From Gammaproteobacteria bacterium (lineage in GTDB: Bacteria; Pseudomonadota; Gammaproteobacteria; Steroidobacterales; Steroidobacteraceae): a stretch of 64,000 bases of DNA. The stretch is from positions 1-64,000 of the forward strand of contig VGUJ01000008.1 in the NCBI GenBank assembly GCA_016874235.1. Direction: 5' to 3'. This document shows, piece after piece, positions 43,474 to 54,619 of this stretch; position 1 is the stretch's first letter; each line of letters starts with the position of its first letter. A model generated the notes under the pieces. It searched no databases, was not told where the DNA came from, and worked only from the letters and a program-made list of their open reading frames with translations. The translations under genes were made by a program, and so were the position numbers.

Positions 43474-43776
43474 TTAGTCGCGGATCGGGCTCGAGATACT
43501 GTCGTTGACCCGCTCGCGCAGATCTTTGCCCGGCTTGAAATGCGGTACGTATTTTCCGGACAGCGCCACCGCCTCGCCGGTCTTCGGGTTACGACCCTGA
43601 CGGGGCGGTCGGAAATGCAACGAGAAACTGCCGAAGCCTCGAATCTCAATCCGCTCGCCCGTCGCAAGCGCGTCGCTCATGATCTCGAGAATTTGCTTGA
43701 GAGCAAGCTCAATATCCTTCGCCGGCAGATGTTTCTGCTTGGCGGTAATGAGTTCGATGAGTTCCGACTTCGTCAT
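43474..43776 (-). CDS. ihfB: integration host factor subunit beta
   Basis: [82 protein letters not shown]. Confidence 0.97.
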   Translation of the reverse strand: MTKSELIELITAKQKHLPAKDIELALKQILEIMSDALATGERIEIRGFGSFSLHFRPPRQGRNPKTGEAVALSGKYVPHFKPGKDLRERVNDSISSPIRD

Positions 43777-43800
43777 GACAACCCCGTGACGTCGTCAGGA

Positions 43801-43832
43801 GAGTCGCGGACCCCGCACAGGATCCGCGACTC
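43801..43832. repeat. 10-bp perfect inverted repeat in the rpsA-ihfB intergenic region
   Basis: GAGTCGCGGA-N12-TCCGCGACTC. Confidence 0.7.
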
Positions 43833-43854
43833 GCCCTAATTTCACGTTACACCC

Positions 43855-45543
43855 TCAACCGCGATCGCGGTCCGAGTTGATCTGCGCCTTGAGGAGTTCG
43901 CCGAGGCTGGTGCCCGCCGTCGGGCCCGTCTGCTCCGAACGATAGCTCTGCACGGCCTCTGCTTCCTCGGACACTTCCTTCGCTTTGACCGAGAGCGAGA
44001 TCGAGCGTGTTTTGCGATCGACGCCCATGAACTTAGCCTCGATCTCGTCGCCTTCCTTCAGGAACTGACGCGCATCTTCGGCTCGATCGCGACCGAGCTC
44101 CGAGGCACGCAGCTGGCCTTCGATACCGTTGCCGAGATCGATGATCGCACCCCGCGCATCGACTTCTTTGACAACACCGCGAACGATGCTACCCTTCGGA
44201 TTGTCGGCGATGTAACCCGCGAACGGATCCTTCGCCAACTGCTTGATGCCGAGGCTGATGCGTTCACGCTCCGGATCGATCGCGAGCACCATCGCTTCGA
44301 TGGTCTGACCCTTCTGGAAGCTACGAACCGCCTCTTCACCCGGGATATCCCAGGAAATGTCGGAGAGGTGCACGAGGCCGTCGATGTTGCCCGAGAGGCC
44401 GATGAAGATGCCGAAGTCGGTGATCGACTTGATCTGGCCCGACACCTTGTCGCCACGGTTGAAATTCTCGGAGAACTCGCGCCACGGATTCGGGACGCAC
44501 TGCTTGAGGCCGAGGCTGATGCGGCGACGCTCTTCGTCGCAATCGAGCACCATGACTTCGACTTCCTGCCCCGTCTGCACGACCTTGGCCGGGTTGACGT
44601 TTTTGTTGGTCCAATCCATTTCCGAGACGTGCACAAGACCTTCCACGCCGTCCTCGATTTCGACGAACGCACCGTAGTCGGCAATGTTCGTGACCTTGCC
44701 GAACACGCGAGTGTTGGGCGGGTAGCGGCGATTGATGCTCTCCCACGGATCGGCACCCAACTGTTTGAGCCCGAGGCTGACACGCGAACGCTCGCGGTCG
44801 AACTTGAGGATACGAACTTCCACTTCGTCACCGACCTTGACCACTTCAGACGGATGCTTGACGCGCTTCCACGCCATGTCGGTGATGTGGAGCAGACCGT
44901 CGATTCCGCCGAGGTCGACGAACGCACCGTAGTCGGTGAGGTTCTTGACCGAGCCCCGCACGACCGAACCTTCCTGCAAGTTGTCCATGAACGCCGTGCG
45001 CTCCGCCGAGAATTCCTGCTCGACGACGGCGCGGCGCGAGACCACGACGTTGTTGCGCTTCTGGTCGAGCTTGATGACCTTGAACTCGAGCGGCTTGTTT
45101 TCGAGATACGCCGTATCGCGAACCGGACGAACGTCGACGAGCGAGCCCGGCAGGAACGCGCGGACGTGTTCGATTTCGACCGTGAAACCGCCCTTCACGC
45201 GGCCCGTGATGATGCCCGTGACGATTTCACCCTTCGAGAAGGCGTCTTCGAGGCGTGTCCAAGTGCGAGCGCGTTTGGCTTTGTCGCGCGAGAGGCGTGT
45301 TTCGCCGGTTCCGTCTTCGACGGAGTCGAGAGCGACCTCGACCATTTCACCGACGGTGACTTCGATTTCTCCCCGCTCATTCTTGAACTGCTCGACGGGA
45401 ATGACGGCCTCGGACTTGAGACCAACGTTGACGATGACCATGTCGCTGCCGACATCGACCACGAGACCCGAGAGGATCTGACCCGGGCGAATACGCTGGC
45501 TAGCCAGACTCTGTTCGAACAGTTGTGCAAAAGATTCAGTCAT
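43855..45543 (-). CDS. rpsA: 30S ribosomal protein S1
   Basis: [49 protein letters not shown]; six S1 repeats ([27 protein letters not shown] etc.). Confidence 0.98.
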   Translation of the reverse strand: MTESFAQLFEQSLASQRIRPGQILSGLVVDVGSDMVIVNVGLKSEAVIPVEQFKNERGEIEVTVGEMVEVALDSVEDGTGETRLSRDKAKRARTWTRLEDAFSKGEIVTGIITGRVKGGFTVEIEHVRAFLPGSLVDVRPVRDTAYLENKPLEFKVIKLDQKRNNVVVSRRAVVEQEFSAERTAFMDNLQEGSVVRGSVKNLTDYGAFVDLGGIDGLLHITDMAWKRVKHPSEVVKVGDEVEVRILKFDRERSRVSLGLKQLGADPWESINRRYPPNTRVFGKVTNIADYGAFVEIEDGVEGLVHVSEMDWTNKNVNPAKVVQTGQEVEVMVLDCDEERRRISLGLKQCVPNPWREFSENFNRGDKVSGQIKSITDFGIFIGLSGNIDGLVHLSDISWDIPGEEAVRSFQKGQTIEAMVLAIDPERERISLGIKQLAKDPFAGYIADNPKGSIVRGVVKEVDARGAIIDLGNGIEGQLRASELGRDRAEDARQFLKEGDEIEAKFMGVDRKTRSISLSVKAKEVSEEAEAVQSYRSEQTGPTAGTSLGELLKAQINSDRDRG

Positions 45544-45676
45544 GTGTTTGCTCATGCGATGCAAAGGGCACCGCGCCTGTTGTCCCGATCGCCACATCAG
45601 TGGAGCCACGGGCGTTGACGACACAGTCGGACGATGAGCGCCCGACCACCCAAAAACCGATCGAATTCCGTGAGGG

Positions 45677-46378
45677 TCAGCGCCAGAGGGCGCGCGAGCG
45701 TCCGAGTTCGATCACCCGTTCGACGATCTCGTCGACCGTCACTCCGGTCGAGTCAATCACGAACGCGTCGGACGCAGGCCTGAGCGGTGCCACGCTGCGG
45801 GTTGAATCCCGCAGGTCGCGCTCGGCGATCTCCCGCGAAAGGGCGGCGAGACTAACACCAGAATCCTTGTCTTTCAACTGCTTATAGCGCCGTAAGGCCC
45901 TCTCTTCAGCGCTCGCGGTCAGGAAGATTTTGAGGGGGGCGTCGACGAAAATAACCGTCCCCATGTCCCGGCCGTCAGCGATCAATCCGGGCACCTCTGC
46001 AAACGCCCTCTGACGCTCCGTGAGGGCGGAACGAAGCTCTGGCCACGCCGCCACTCGAGAGGCCCCCTGACCCGTCTCCTCAGCCCGAACGAGGCGGGTG
46101 ACATCCCGCCCGGAGAGCTCGATACGCTCCTCGCCGTCCTCGCCCACCCCAAAGACCACCTTCATGCAGCGTGCGAGCGCGACATGCCCGGCGACATCAT
46201 CGGCGCTCAGAGCGGCCAATTGCCCGAATACCGCGACAAGTCGATAGAGAGCACCACTATCAAGCAGGTGCCAACCGAGTCGCTGGGCGAGCCGCCGGCA
46301 GACCGTCCCCTTCCCCGAACCGGACGGGCCGTCGATGGCGACGACAGGCGCGCGCACCGTTGACCCGATCGTCGTCAT
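45677..46378 (-). CDS. cmk: (d)CMP kinase
   Basis: [50 protein letters not shown]. Confidence 0.97.
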   Translation of the reverse strand: MTTIGSTVRAPVVAIDGPSGSGKGTVCRRLAQRLGWHLLDSGALYRLVAVFGQLAALSADDVAGHVALARCMKVVFGVGEDGEERIELSGRDVTRLVRAEETGQGASRVAAWPELRSALTERQRAFAEVPGLIADGRDMGTVIFVDAPLKIFLTASAEERALRRYKQLKDKDSGVSLAALSREIAERDLRDSTRSVAPLRPASDAFVIDSTGVTVDEIVERVIELGRSRALWR

Positions 46379-47727
46379 CCTGAAGTCCTCACGCCCGTCG
46401 CTCCATCACGGAGATTCAACCCGAGCTCGCGAGCACGGCCCGCGAAGCCGGGGAACGAGGTGGCCACGTTCGCCGTGTCGAGGATTTCGATTTCACCGCC
46501 GGCCTGCAATGACGCGACGGCGAAAGACATAGCGATCCGATGGTCGCCGTGACTGTCGATGCACCCCGCTTGAAACACGGACCCCGGACCGCCGCGACCC
46601 TCGAGCTGCATCCCATCAGTAAGCAGACGATGAGGAACACCCAGCGCAGAGAGACCTTCGGACATTGTCGCGAGACGATCGCTTTCTTTGACGCGAAGCT
46701 CCTCGGCGCCGCGAAGCAGCGACCGACCTTCCGCGCACGCTGCAGCAATAAAAAAAATCGGAAACTCGTCAATCGCCAAGGGCACGAGCTCGAGCGGGAC
46801 GTCGATACCGCGCAGCTTCGAGGGTCGAATTAGCAAGTCCGCCGTCGGTTCCGGGCCGCGGGTCGCAAGGTTGGAGACAGCGATATCGGCGCCCATCAAA
46901 CGAAGAATGTCGAGTAGTCCCGTACGGGTCGGGTTCATTCCCACGCCTCGAAGCGCGATTTCACCGGCTTCGGCAATACAACCCGCCACCAAGAAAAAAG
47001 CCGCCGAAGAAAAATCGCCGGGAACGTTCACGTGGGTACCGCGAAGGCGCTGACCGCCCTGCAGGCTGACCGTGGATCCCTCGCGCTGCAGTTCGACTCC
47101 AAAACACGCCAACATTCGCTCGGTGTGGTCACGAGTGGGCGCGGGCTCGGTGACCTGTGTCACGCCCGATCCTCGAAGTGCAGCAAGCATCACAGCCGAT
47201 TTCACTTGAGCACTCGCCATCGGCATCTTGAAGTCGATGCCACGAAGCGCGGGCGTACCCCGAATCACAACGGGGGGCTTGCCGTCGCGGGTCTCGATAC
47301 GCGCACCCATCAAGCGCAGGGGTGCGGCCGCACGCTCCATGGGTCGCCGCATCAAAGATTGATCGCCGACGAGAATCGAATCAAAGTTTTGACTGGCGAG
47401 TAGCCCCATAAAGAGGCGCATCGCCGTGCCCGCGTTTCCCATATCGAGCGGCTGATCGCTCCCTCGCAGACCTTCGATCCCGACACCCTGAATACGAACG
47501 CACGATGCAGATGGTTGATCGATCGACACGCCGAGCGCTCGTAAGGCTTCGAGCGTCGCAAGACAATCCTCGCTTTCGAGAAAGCCCTCGACGGAGGTCA
47601 CACCATCGGCGATTCCCCCGAGCATCAGCGCACGGTGAGACACCGATTTGTCGCCCGGAACGCCCACTTGCCCCGCGAGGCTACGAACGGGTGACACGAC
47701 CCAACGATCTGATGTCTGAGCGGTCAC
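46375..47727 (-). CDS. aroA: 3-phosphoshikimate 1-carboxyvinyltransferase
   Basis: GVPGDKSVSHRALMLGGIADG, LDMGNAGTAMRLFMGLLA, RELRVKESDRLATM-like EELRVKESDRLATM. Confidence 0.97.
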   Translation of the reverse strand: MTAQTSDRWVVSPVRSLAGQVGVPGDKSVSHRALMLGGIADGVTSVEGFLESEDCLATLEALRALGVSIDQPSASCVRIQGVGIEGLRGSDQPLDMGNAGTAMRLFMGLLASQNFDSILVGDQSLMRRPMERAAAPLRLMGARIETRDGKPPVVIRGTPALRGIDFKMPMASAQVKSAVMLAALRGSGVTQVTEPAPTRDHTERMLACFGVELQREGSTVSLQGGQRLRGTHVNVPGDFSSAAFFLVAGCIAEAGEIALRGVGMNPTRTGLLDILRLMGADIAVSNLATRGPEPTADLLIRPSKLRGIDVPLELVPLAIDEFPIFFIAAACAEGRSLLRGAEELRVKESDRLATMSEGLSALGVPHRLLTDGMQLEGRGGPGSVFQAGCIDSHGDHRIAMSFAVASLQAGGEIEILDTANVATSFPGFAGRARELGLNLRDGATGVRTSG

Positions 47728-48875
47728 AACACCGCGCGCGGATAAGAGCCCAAAATCCGGAACAAGGAAGCCCGCGACTTGAGCCCCGCGAGGGCTCTCG
47801 CCAGCGCCGGATCGTCACTATGACCCTCGAGATCCATGAAAAACACGTAATCCCATTTTCGACGCTGCGAGGGTCGCGACTCGATACGCGTCAAGCTGAC
47901 ACGATTCTTGGCGAGCGGTTCGAGCAGTCGGTGCAGGGCTCCGGGCGACTCGGTGTGCCCAGTGGACACCAGGAGCGTCGTACGATCATTTCCACTTGAG
48001 CCGAACGTGCGTCGACCGATCACGAGAAAACGCGTGGTGTTATCGGGTCGATCTTCGATGTCCGCCGACAAAATAGTCAGTCCATACACCTCGGCTGCCG
48101 TTTCGCCGGCAATCGCTGCCGTTCCCTTTTCGTCACGGGCTCGACGCGCCGCCTCCGCATTACTCGACTCCGCGATCAACTCGACGTCAGGCACGGTTTC
48201 TTTGAGCCATTGGCGACACTGCGCGAGCGACTGCGGATGACTGCAGATGCGCTTGATCTCGCGCAAGCTCCGCATCGTACCCATGATGTTTTGACGAATG
48301 CGCATTTCTACTTCACCACAAATGTGTAACGGTGAAGTCAAGAAACGATCGAGCGTATGGTTGACGCTACCCTCCGTGGAATTTTCGATGGGAACGACGC
48401 CGAAGTCGGCATGACCGGCCTCCACCTCGTGAAACACCTCATCGATGGTCGACAGTGACAAGGCCCGCGCCGAATGACCGAAGTGTTTGTAGACCGCCGC
48501 CTGAGAGAAGGTTCCTTCGGGCCCCAGGAACCCCACCTTCAATGGTTCCTCCTGCGCAAGACAGGCCGACATGATCTCGCGGAAAAGCCTCACGACCTCG
48601 TCATCTCGAAGCGCCCCGCTCGAACGCGCCGCCGCATTGCGCTCGAGCGCCATGCGCAGCACCTGAGCCTCGCGCTCGGGACGATAAAAGTCGACGAGCC
48701 GTCCCTGTTTTCCTTTTGAAATACCGACCTGGCGCGCGAGCCGCGCGCGCTCGTTGAGCAAGTCATGCAACCGACGATCAACGTCGTCGATTTTCGATCG
48801 CAAGCCGGCGATCTCGCCTGGAGCTTGTCGCTTTAGGCGACTCTTTGAGACAGATGTCTTGCTGCGGCGGGCCAT
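47724..48875 (-). CDS. pheA: bifunctional chorismate mutase / prephenate dehydratase
   Basis: LRSKIDDVDRRLHDLLNERARLARQVGISKG; VGFLGPEGTFSQAAVYKHFG; GVVPIENSTEGSVNHTLD; C-terminal ACT ESRPSQRRKWDYVFFMDLEGH. Confidence 0.97.
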   Translation of the reverse strand: MARRSKTSVSKSRLKRQAPGEIAGLRSKIDDVDRRLHDLLNERARLARQVGISKGKQGRLVDFYRPEREAQVLRMALERNAAARSSGALRDDEVVRLFREIMSACLAQEEPLKVGFLGPEGTFSQAAVYKHFGHSARALSLSTIDEVFHEVEAGHADFGVVPIENSTEGSVNHTLDRFLTSPLHICGEVEMRIRQNIMGTMRSLREIKRICSHPQSLAQCRQWLKETVPDVELIAESSNAEAARRARDEKGTAAIAGETAAEVYGLTILSADIEDRPDNTTRFLVIGRRTFGSSGNDRTTLLVSTGHTESPGALHRLLEPLAKNRVSLTRIESRPSQRRKWDYVFFMDLEGHSDDPALARALAGLKSRASLFRILGSYPRAVL

Positions 48876-48892
48876 GATGGAATTCCGTAGAA

Positions 48893-50062
48893 CTAAAGCA
48901 CTCGGGCGGAGAGTACGCCGTCGATCGCCCGAATGCGACCGAGCAACGCGAGATCCACCGCACCCTCGACATCGATGAGGGTGTAGGCCACCTCACCCCG
49001 AGACTTATTGAGAAGCTCCGAAATATTGATCCCTGCACCGGCCAGTAACGTGGACATTTGACCCACCATGTTGGGGACGTTGCTGTTAGCAACGGCGATT
49101 CTCGCCGTCCCCGCAATGCGTGGAAGATGGGCGTCCGGGAAATTCACGCTGTGACGAATGTTTCCGTTCTCAAGGTAATCGCGCAGCGTGTCAGCCGCCA
49201 TCACGGCGCAGTTTTCCTCAGCCTCTCCTGTCGACGCACCAAGATGGGGAAGCGTCACCACTTTTCGATGGCCTTTCAACGCATTCTTTGGAAAGTCGCA
49301 AATGTAGGCGTGAAGCTGACCCGTATCGAGCGCCGCGATGACTGCGGCGTCGTCCACGATGGGGGCTCGTGAGAAATTGAGCAGCACACCGCCCTTGGCC
49401 ATCAGGGCGATCCGAGCGGCGTTGACGAGACCACGGGTTGCATCGATCAGCGGAACGTGCACCGACACAAACTGACTGCGCGCAAAAAGATCGTCGAGCG
49501 AAGCCGCCTGTTCGATGGATGACGACAATTGCCACGCTCGCTGCACCGTAATCTGTGGGTCGTAACCAATGACGCGCATCCCGAGGCGCTCAGCGACGTT
49601 GGCCACCTCAACGCCGATTGCACCCAATCCGATGACGCCCAAGGTGCGTCCCGGTAACTCGAAACCGGCGAAATCTTTCTTTCCTTTCTCGGTGGCTTCG
49701 TCGATCGATTTATCGTCTCCGGAGAGCGCACGAGCGAAATCCCAGGCCTGCACGATGTTACGAGCGGCGAGAAAAAGCCCTGCGACGACCAGCTCTTTGA
49801 CGGCGTTGGCGTTCGCGCCCGGCGAGTTAAACACTGGAATGCCACGTTTCGTCAGCGCGGCCACCGGAACATTGTTGGTGCCCGCACCGGCTCGCGCGAC
49901 CGCCAGCACGGAACTCGGAAGAGTCAGCGAATGCATGTCCGACGAACGAACCAGAATGGCATCCGGATCAAAGATGGCAGAGGCCACCTCGTATCGATCG
50001 CGAGGCAAACGCTCGAGACCGCGGAGACTAATATTGTTGAGGGTCTGGATACGGTACGACAT
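48893..50062 (-). CDS. serA: D-3-phosphoglycerate dehydrogenase
   Basis: 2-hydroxyacid DH fold (VARAGAGTNNVPVAALTKRGIPVFNSPGANANAVKELVV; LGVIGLGAIGVEVANVA; LPHLGASTGEAEENCA) plus C-terminal ACT domain. Confidence 0.94.
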   Translation of the reverse strand: MSYRIQTLNNISLRGLERLPRDRYEVASAIFDPDAILVRSSDMHSLTLPSSVLAVARAGAGTNNVPVAALTKRGIPVFNSPGANANAVKELVVAGLFLAARNIVQAWDFARALSGDDKSIDEATEKGKKDFAGFELPGRTLGVIGLGAIGVEVANVAERLGMRVIGYDPQITVQRAWQLSSSIEQAASLDDLFARSQFVSVHVPLIDATRGLVNAARIALMAKGGVLLNFSRAPIVDDAAVIAALDTGQLHAYICDFPKNALKGHRKVVTLPHLGASTGEAEENCAVMAADTLRDYLENGNIRHSVNFPDAHLPRIAGTARIAVANSNVPNMVGQMSTLLAGAGINISELLNKSRGEVAYTLIDVEGAVDLALLGRIRAIDGVLSARVL

Positions 50063-50070
50063 GACCGACC

Positions 50071-51150
50071 TCACCCGTGTCGACGCTGGAACTCACCCAT
50101 GAACGCGATGAGGGCGTCGACCCCTTCGATAGGCATCGCGTTGTAGATCGAGGCGCGCATACCTCCCACAGAGCGGTGTCCCTCGAGATTCGCGAGCCCT
50201 ACTTTCCCCGCCTCGGCGCAGAACACTTTCTCAAGATCCGTGTTCGGGACGGTGAACGGTACATTCATCCAGGAACGGCATTCACGCGCCACCGGGCTGC
50301 GATAGAACCCTGACCCATCGATCGCGGCATAGAGCTTCTCGGCTTTCACTCGGTTGCGCTCACCGATTACCTCGATACCGCCCTGCCTTTTGAGCCAGGC
50401 GAATACGAGCCCCGCCATGTAGATGCCGAAAGTCGGCGGCGTGTTGAGCATGGAGCCTTCTTTGGCCATGGCGGCGTAGTCCCAAATCGGCGGCGTACCC
50501 GGTCTTGCTTTGCCGATGAGATCTTCACGAACAATCACGACGACGAGACCCGAGGGACCAATGTTCTTTTGGGCACCGGCGTAAATCAGACCGAATCGAC
50601 TGACGTCGATGGGACGCGAGAGGATCGTCGAGGACATATCCGCCACCAATGGCGCGCCGCCGCTGTCCGGCACGTAGGGAAACTCGACTCCCCCGATGGT
50701 TTCGTTGGGCGTGTAATGTACATACGCCGCGCCGGGCGTCGGCTTGAGAGACGAGGCGACCGGAACAGTCGAATAATTGGACGCTGCCTCATCAGCCAGA
50801 ACATTCACTTTGCAAAAGCGCTTCGCCTCCACGATGGCTTTCTTTGACCAAGTGCCGGTGTTGATGTAATCGACGACCGACTCGCTGGTGGTGAGATTCT
50901 GCGGGATGGCCGTGAACTGACCCGTCGCGCCGCCCTGCAAGAACAGGACTTTGTTTTGGGCTGGAATTCCCATCAGCTCGCGAAGGTCGCTCTCCGCCCG
51001 CTCCGCCACGGCGACGAACGCCTTGCTTCGATGGCTGACTTCCATGACCGACATGCCGCTACCTTGCCAGTCAAGCAGCTCGTTCTTCGCCTGCTCGAGC
51101 ACCTCGAGCGGCAACGTGGCAGGGCCCGCAGCAAAATTAAATAGGCGCAT
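50071..51150 (-). CDS. serC: phosphoserine aminotransferase
   Basis: FNFAAGPATLPLEVLEQAKNELLDWQGSGMSVMEVSHRSK, FLQGGATGQFTAIPQNL, YAGAQKNIGPSGLVVVIVREDLIG. Confidence 0.97.
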   Translation of the reverse strand: MRLFNFAAGPATLPLEVLEQAKNELLDWQGSGMSVMEVSHRSKAFVAVAERAESDLRELMGIPAQNKVLFLQGGATGQFTAIPQNLTTSESVVDYINTGTWSKKAIVEAKRFCKVNVLADEAASNYSTVPVASSLKPTPGAAYVHYTPNETIGGVEFPYVPDSGGAPLVADMSSTILSRPIDVSRFGLIYAGAQKNIGPSGLVVVIVREDLIGKARPGTPPIWDYAAMAKEGSMLNTPPTFGIYMAGLVFAWLKRQGGIEVIGERNRVKAEKLYAAIDGSGFYRSPVARECRSWMNVPFTVPNTDLEKVFCAEAGKVGLANLEGHRSVGGMRASIYNAMPIEGVDALIAFMGEFQRRHG

Positions 51151-51173
51151 CCCCCCTCCCGAAAAAAAAGAAA

Positions 51174-53801
51174 TCAGTGAACGCTGGACGTGTCGGGCGG
51201 AGAGCCCCCGGCGCCCTCGCCTGGCGCAACAGCGCCCTCGGGCGGCGCGAGGTGATCGTCCTCACCCAACGACTCGATGCTTTCGACACTGACCAAGCGT
51301 TCGCCGTCATCGAGACGAATGAGCCGTACGCCCTGCGTGTTGCGCCCGACGATGGAAATCTCGGACACGCCGGTACGAACGAGAGTGCCGTTCGAGCTGA
51401 TCATCATGATTTCCTGGTCGGTCTGTACCTGCAGTGCAGCGACCGTCGCGCCGTTTCGCTCAGTGGTCTGCAGCGCGATCACGCCCTGACCACCACGGCC
51501 ATGGAGCGGGAAATCTTCAAGCGGCGTGAGCTTGCCGTAACCGTTTTCGCTCGCCGTGAGGATAAGCCCGTCACCCACGACCACCAGCGAAATGACTTCC
51601 TGACCTTCCGCGAGCTTGATACCGCGAACACCCGTGGCGTCTCGACCCATTGCGCGTACTTCTTCTTCCTTGAAGCGAATGGCCTTACCACCACTCGAGC
51701 AAAGAATAATGTCGCGCTTGCCGTCGGTGAGACCGACACCGACCAAGCGGTCGCCGTCGCGCAAGTCGACGGCGATAATGCCTGACGGGCGGGGCCGAGA
51801 GTATGCCGACAGCGGCGTCTTTTTGACTGTGCCGTGGCTCGTCGCCATGAATACGAAATGCTCGTCATCAAACTGCTTGATCGGCAGCACCGCATTGATC
51901 CTCTCGCCTTCCTCGAGCGGCATGAGATTGACCAATGGCTTGCCGCGAGCAACCCGACCGGCCTGGGGCAGCTCGAACACGCGGATCCAATACACCCGAC
52001 CGCGATTTGAAAAACACAGCAGCGTGTCGTGGGTGTGCGCCACGAACAACTTTTCGACAAAGTCTTCGTCCTTGACCGCCGTCGCCGTCTTGCCACGGCC
52101 GCCGCGACGCTGCGCCTGATACTCGGTCAACGGTTGACTCTTGGCGTAGCCGGCGTGAGACAGCGTGACGACCACGTCCTGCGGCTCGATGAGATCTTCG
52201 GTGGCGAGGTCGATGTGATCGAGGTTGATTTCCGTACGACGGGTATCGCCGTAGTCGTCACGAATGGTGATCAATTCCCCGCGAACCACCTCAGTGAGTC
52301 GCTCGGGGCGCGCCAAAATATCGGTCAAATCGGTGATGAGTGACAGCAACTCAGCGTATTCGCCGACGATCTTGTCTTGCTCGAGCCCCGTGAGGCGATT
52401 GAGCCGCATGTCGAGAATGGCCTGGGCCTGAGCTTCGCTCAGGCGATAACCCGAGGCGTCAGATTGCAACCCGAGCTCCGCGGCCAAATCTTTGGGTCGG
52501 GTTGAGACGTTGTTCGTCCGAGCAAGCATCTCGGGGACGGCACCGGACGACCAACGGCGACCCAGGAGCGCGGCTTTCGCCTCGGCAGGACTCGGAGAGG
52601 CCTTGATGAGCGCGATCACCTCGTCGATGTTCGCGAGCGCCACTGCCAAACCCTCGAGGATATGGGCTCGGTCTCGCGCTTTGGCGAGATCGAATACCGT
52701 ACGACGGGTAACGACCTCGCGACGATGGCGAATGAACGCCTCCAACATTTCTTTGAGCGACAACAGCCGAGGCTGCCCATCGACCAGCGCCACCATGTTG
52801 ATGCCAAACACCGTTTCGAGCGGCGTCTGGGCAAACAGGTTGTTCAGGACGACCTCGGCGTTCTCACCGCGCCGAAGCTCAATCACGATGCGCATACCGT
52901 CCTTGTCGGACTCGTCGCGCAGACCGTCGTTGGCAATGCCTTCGATCAGCTTCTCGCGTACCAGATCGGCGATGCGTTCGATCAACCGCGCCTTGTTAAC
53001 CTGATAGGGAAGCTCAGTGACGATGATGGCTTGACGATCCGCCTTGCCAACCTCTTCAAAATGCGTGCGCGCGCGAATGGATAAACGACCCCGTCCGGAC
53101 TTGTACGCGCTGACGATTTCTTGGGCGCCGTTGATGATGCCCGCTGTCGGGAAGTCTGGGCCCGGAACGTGGGCCATCAGGCCCGCAAGAGAAATCTCCG
53201 GATCGTCGATTACTGCAAGGCACGCGTTGACGATTTCGGTGAGATTGTGCGGCGGGATATTCGTCGCCATACCGACGGCGATACCCGACGATCCGTTGAC
53301 GAGCAGGTTCGGGATGCGGGAGGGCATCACTGCGGGTTCGCTCAACGACTCGTCATAGTTCGGAACGAAGTCGACGGTCTCGCGATCGATGTCGGCCAGC
53401 AACTCCCCTGCCATGCGCGACATGCGTACTTCGGTGTAACGCATGGCCGCCGGCATATCGCCGTCGACCGAACCGAAGTTGCCCTGTCCATCGACCAGCA
53501 GATATCGCATGGAGAACGGTTGGGCCATACGAACGATCGCGTCGTACACCGCCGAATCGCCGTGGGGGTGATATTTACCGATGACGTCACCGACGACGCG
53601 CGCGGACTTTTTATAAGGTTTGTTGTACTCGTTGCCAAGCTCGCGCATGGCAAACAAGACGCGGCGATGGACCGGTTTCAGGCCGTCGCGTACGTCAGGG
53701 AGTGCTCGCCCTACGATCACGCTCATGGCGTAATCGAGGTAAGACTGACGCATCTCGTCTTCGAGGTTGACGGGTAGAACTTCTCGGGCGATTTCGCTCA
53801 T
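51174..53801 (-). CDS. gyrA: DNA gyrase subunit A
   Basis: [70 protein letters not shown] GyrA box in CTD. Confidence 0.98.
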   Translation of the reverse strand: MSEIAREVLPVNLEDEMRQSYLDYAMSVIVGRALPDVRDGLKPVHRRVLFAMRELGNEYNKPYKKSARVVGDVIGKYHPHGDSAVYDAIVRMAQPFSMRYLLVDGQGNFGSVDGDMPAAMRYTEVRMSRMAGELLADIDRETVDFVPNYDESLSEPAVMPSRIPNLLVNGSSGIAVGMATNIPPHNLTEIVNACLAVIDDPEISLAGLMAHVPGPDFPTAGIINGAQEIVSAYKSGRGRLSIRARTHFEEVGKADRQAIIVTELPYQVNKARLIERIADLVREKLIEGIANDGLRDESDKDGMRIVIELRRGENAEVVLNNLFAQTPLETVFGINMVALVDGQPRLLSLKEMLEAFIRHRREVVTRRTVFDLAKARDRAHILEGLAVALANIDEVIALIKASPSPAEAKAALLGRRWSSGAVPEMLARTNNVSTRPKDLAAELGLQSDASGYRLSEAQAQAILDMRLNRLTGLEQDKIVGEYAELLSLITDLTDILARPERLTEVVRGELITIRDDYGDTRRTEINLDHIDLATEDLIEPQDVVVTLSHAGYAKSQPLTEYQAQRRGGRGKTATAVKDEDFVEKLFVAHTHDTLLCFSNRGRVYWIRVFELPQAGRVARGKPLVNLMPLEEGERINAVLPIKQFDDEHFVFMATSHGTVKKTPLSAYSRPRPSGIIAVDLRDGDRLVGVGLTDGKRDIILCSSGGKAIRFKEEEVRAMGRDATGVRGIKLAEGQEVISLVVVGDGLILTASENGYGKLTPLEDFPLHGRGGQGVIALQTTERNGATVAALQVQTDQEIMMISSNGTLVRTGVSEISIVGRNTQGVRLIRLDDGERLVSVESIESLGEDDHLAPPEGAVAPGEGAGGSPPDTSSVH

Positions 53802-53884
53802 TCGACGGTCGCTAATTTCATTCGAAAACGAGTGAGAAATAGTAACATAGACCACCCATTGAATGTGGCTGAACCGGGCCTCCC

Positions 53885-54619
53885 ATGAACCAACCCCAAG
53901 CTGCCCAATCCCCAGCCTCTCAGGTCGACGAGGCCGAGCTCGCAAAGTTCGAGGCGATTGCCCATCGCTTTTGGGATCCACAGGGAGAGTTCGGCACACT
54001 CCACACGCTCAATCCGGCGCGCCTCGCCTTTATCGGCGAGCGAACCTCATTACGCGGCGCTCGCGTGGCAGACGTCGGCTGCGGTGGCGGCCTACTTGCC
54101 GAAGCATTGACTCGCGCTGGCGCTTCGGTCACCGCAATCGATCTGGCCCCATCGATGATTGAGGTTGCCAAACTGCATGCAGCGGGCGAGCGACTGCAAA
54201 TCAACTACCGCGTGCAATCGGTCGAGAGCCTCGCCACTGAAGCGACGGGTACCTTCGACGTCGTCACCTGTATGGAGATGCTCGAGCACCTTCCCGACGC
54301 TGCACAGGTCGTTAGCGAGTTGTCTCGATTGCTCAAACCCAACGGATCGCTCTTCGTCTCAACACTCAATCGAAATCTTCGATCGTTCATGTTGGCGATC
54401 GTGGGTGCCGAGTACGTCACGCAACTCGTGCCTCGCGGCACTCACGAGTACGAACGAATGATCCGACCCTCTGAGCTGGCGCGTTGGGCGCGTGATGCCC
54501 ATCTCACCATCGATGAACTCGGCGGTCTCGAATACAACCCGATCACGCGCTCTGCGCGGCTCACGACCGATGTATCGGTCAATTATCTCGCCCACCTGCG
54601 ACGAGCGGAAGCCGAGTGA
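53885..54619 (+). CDS. ubiG: bifunctional 3-demethylubiquinol / 2-octaprenyl-6-hydroxyphenol methyltransferase
   Basis: [107 protein letters not shown]. Confidence 0.97.
   Translation: MNQPQAAQSPASQVDEAELAKFEAIAHRFWDPQGEFGTLHTLNPARLAFIGERTSLRGARVADVGCGGGLLAEALTRAGASVTAIDLAPSMIEVAKLHAAGERLQINYRVQSVESLATEATGTFDVVTCMEMLEHLPDAAQVVSELSRLLKPNGSLFVSTLNRNLRSFMLAIVGAEYVTQLVPRGTHEYERMIRPSELARWARDAHLTIDELGGLEYNPITRSARLTTDVSVNYLAHLRRAEAE

Noticed and set aside
44368-45618. 416-aa plus-strand ORF
   Set aside because: Full antisense shadow of rpsA; repetitive because S1 repeats are mirrored
51174-53801. Possible fluoroquinolone-resistance change in gyrA
   Set aside because: QRDR reads [17 protein letters not shown], with Ser and Asp at the usual sensitive positions
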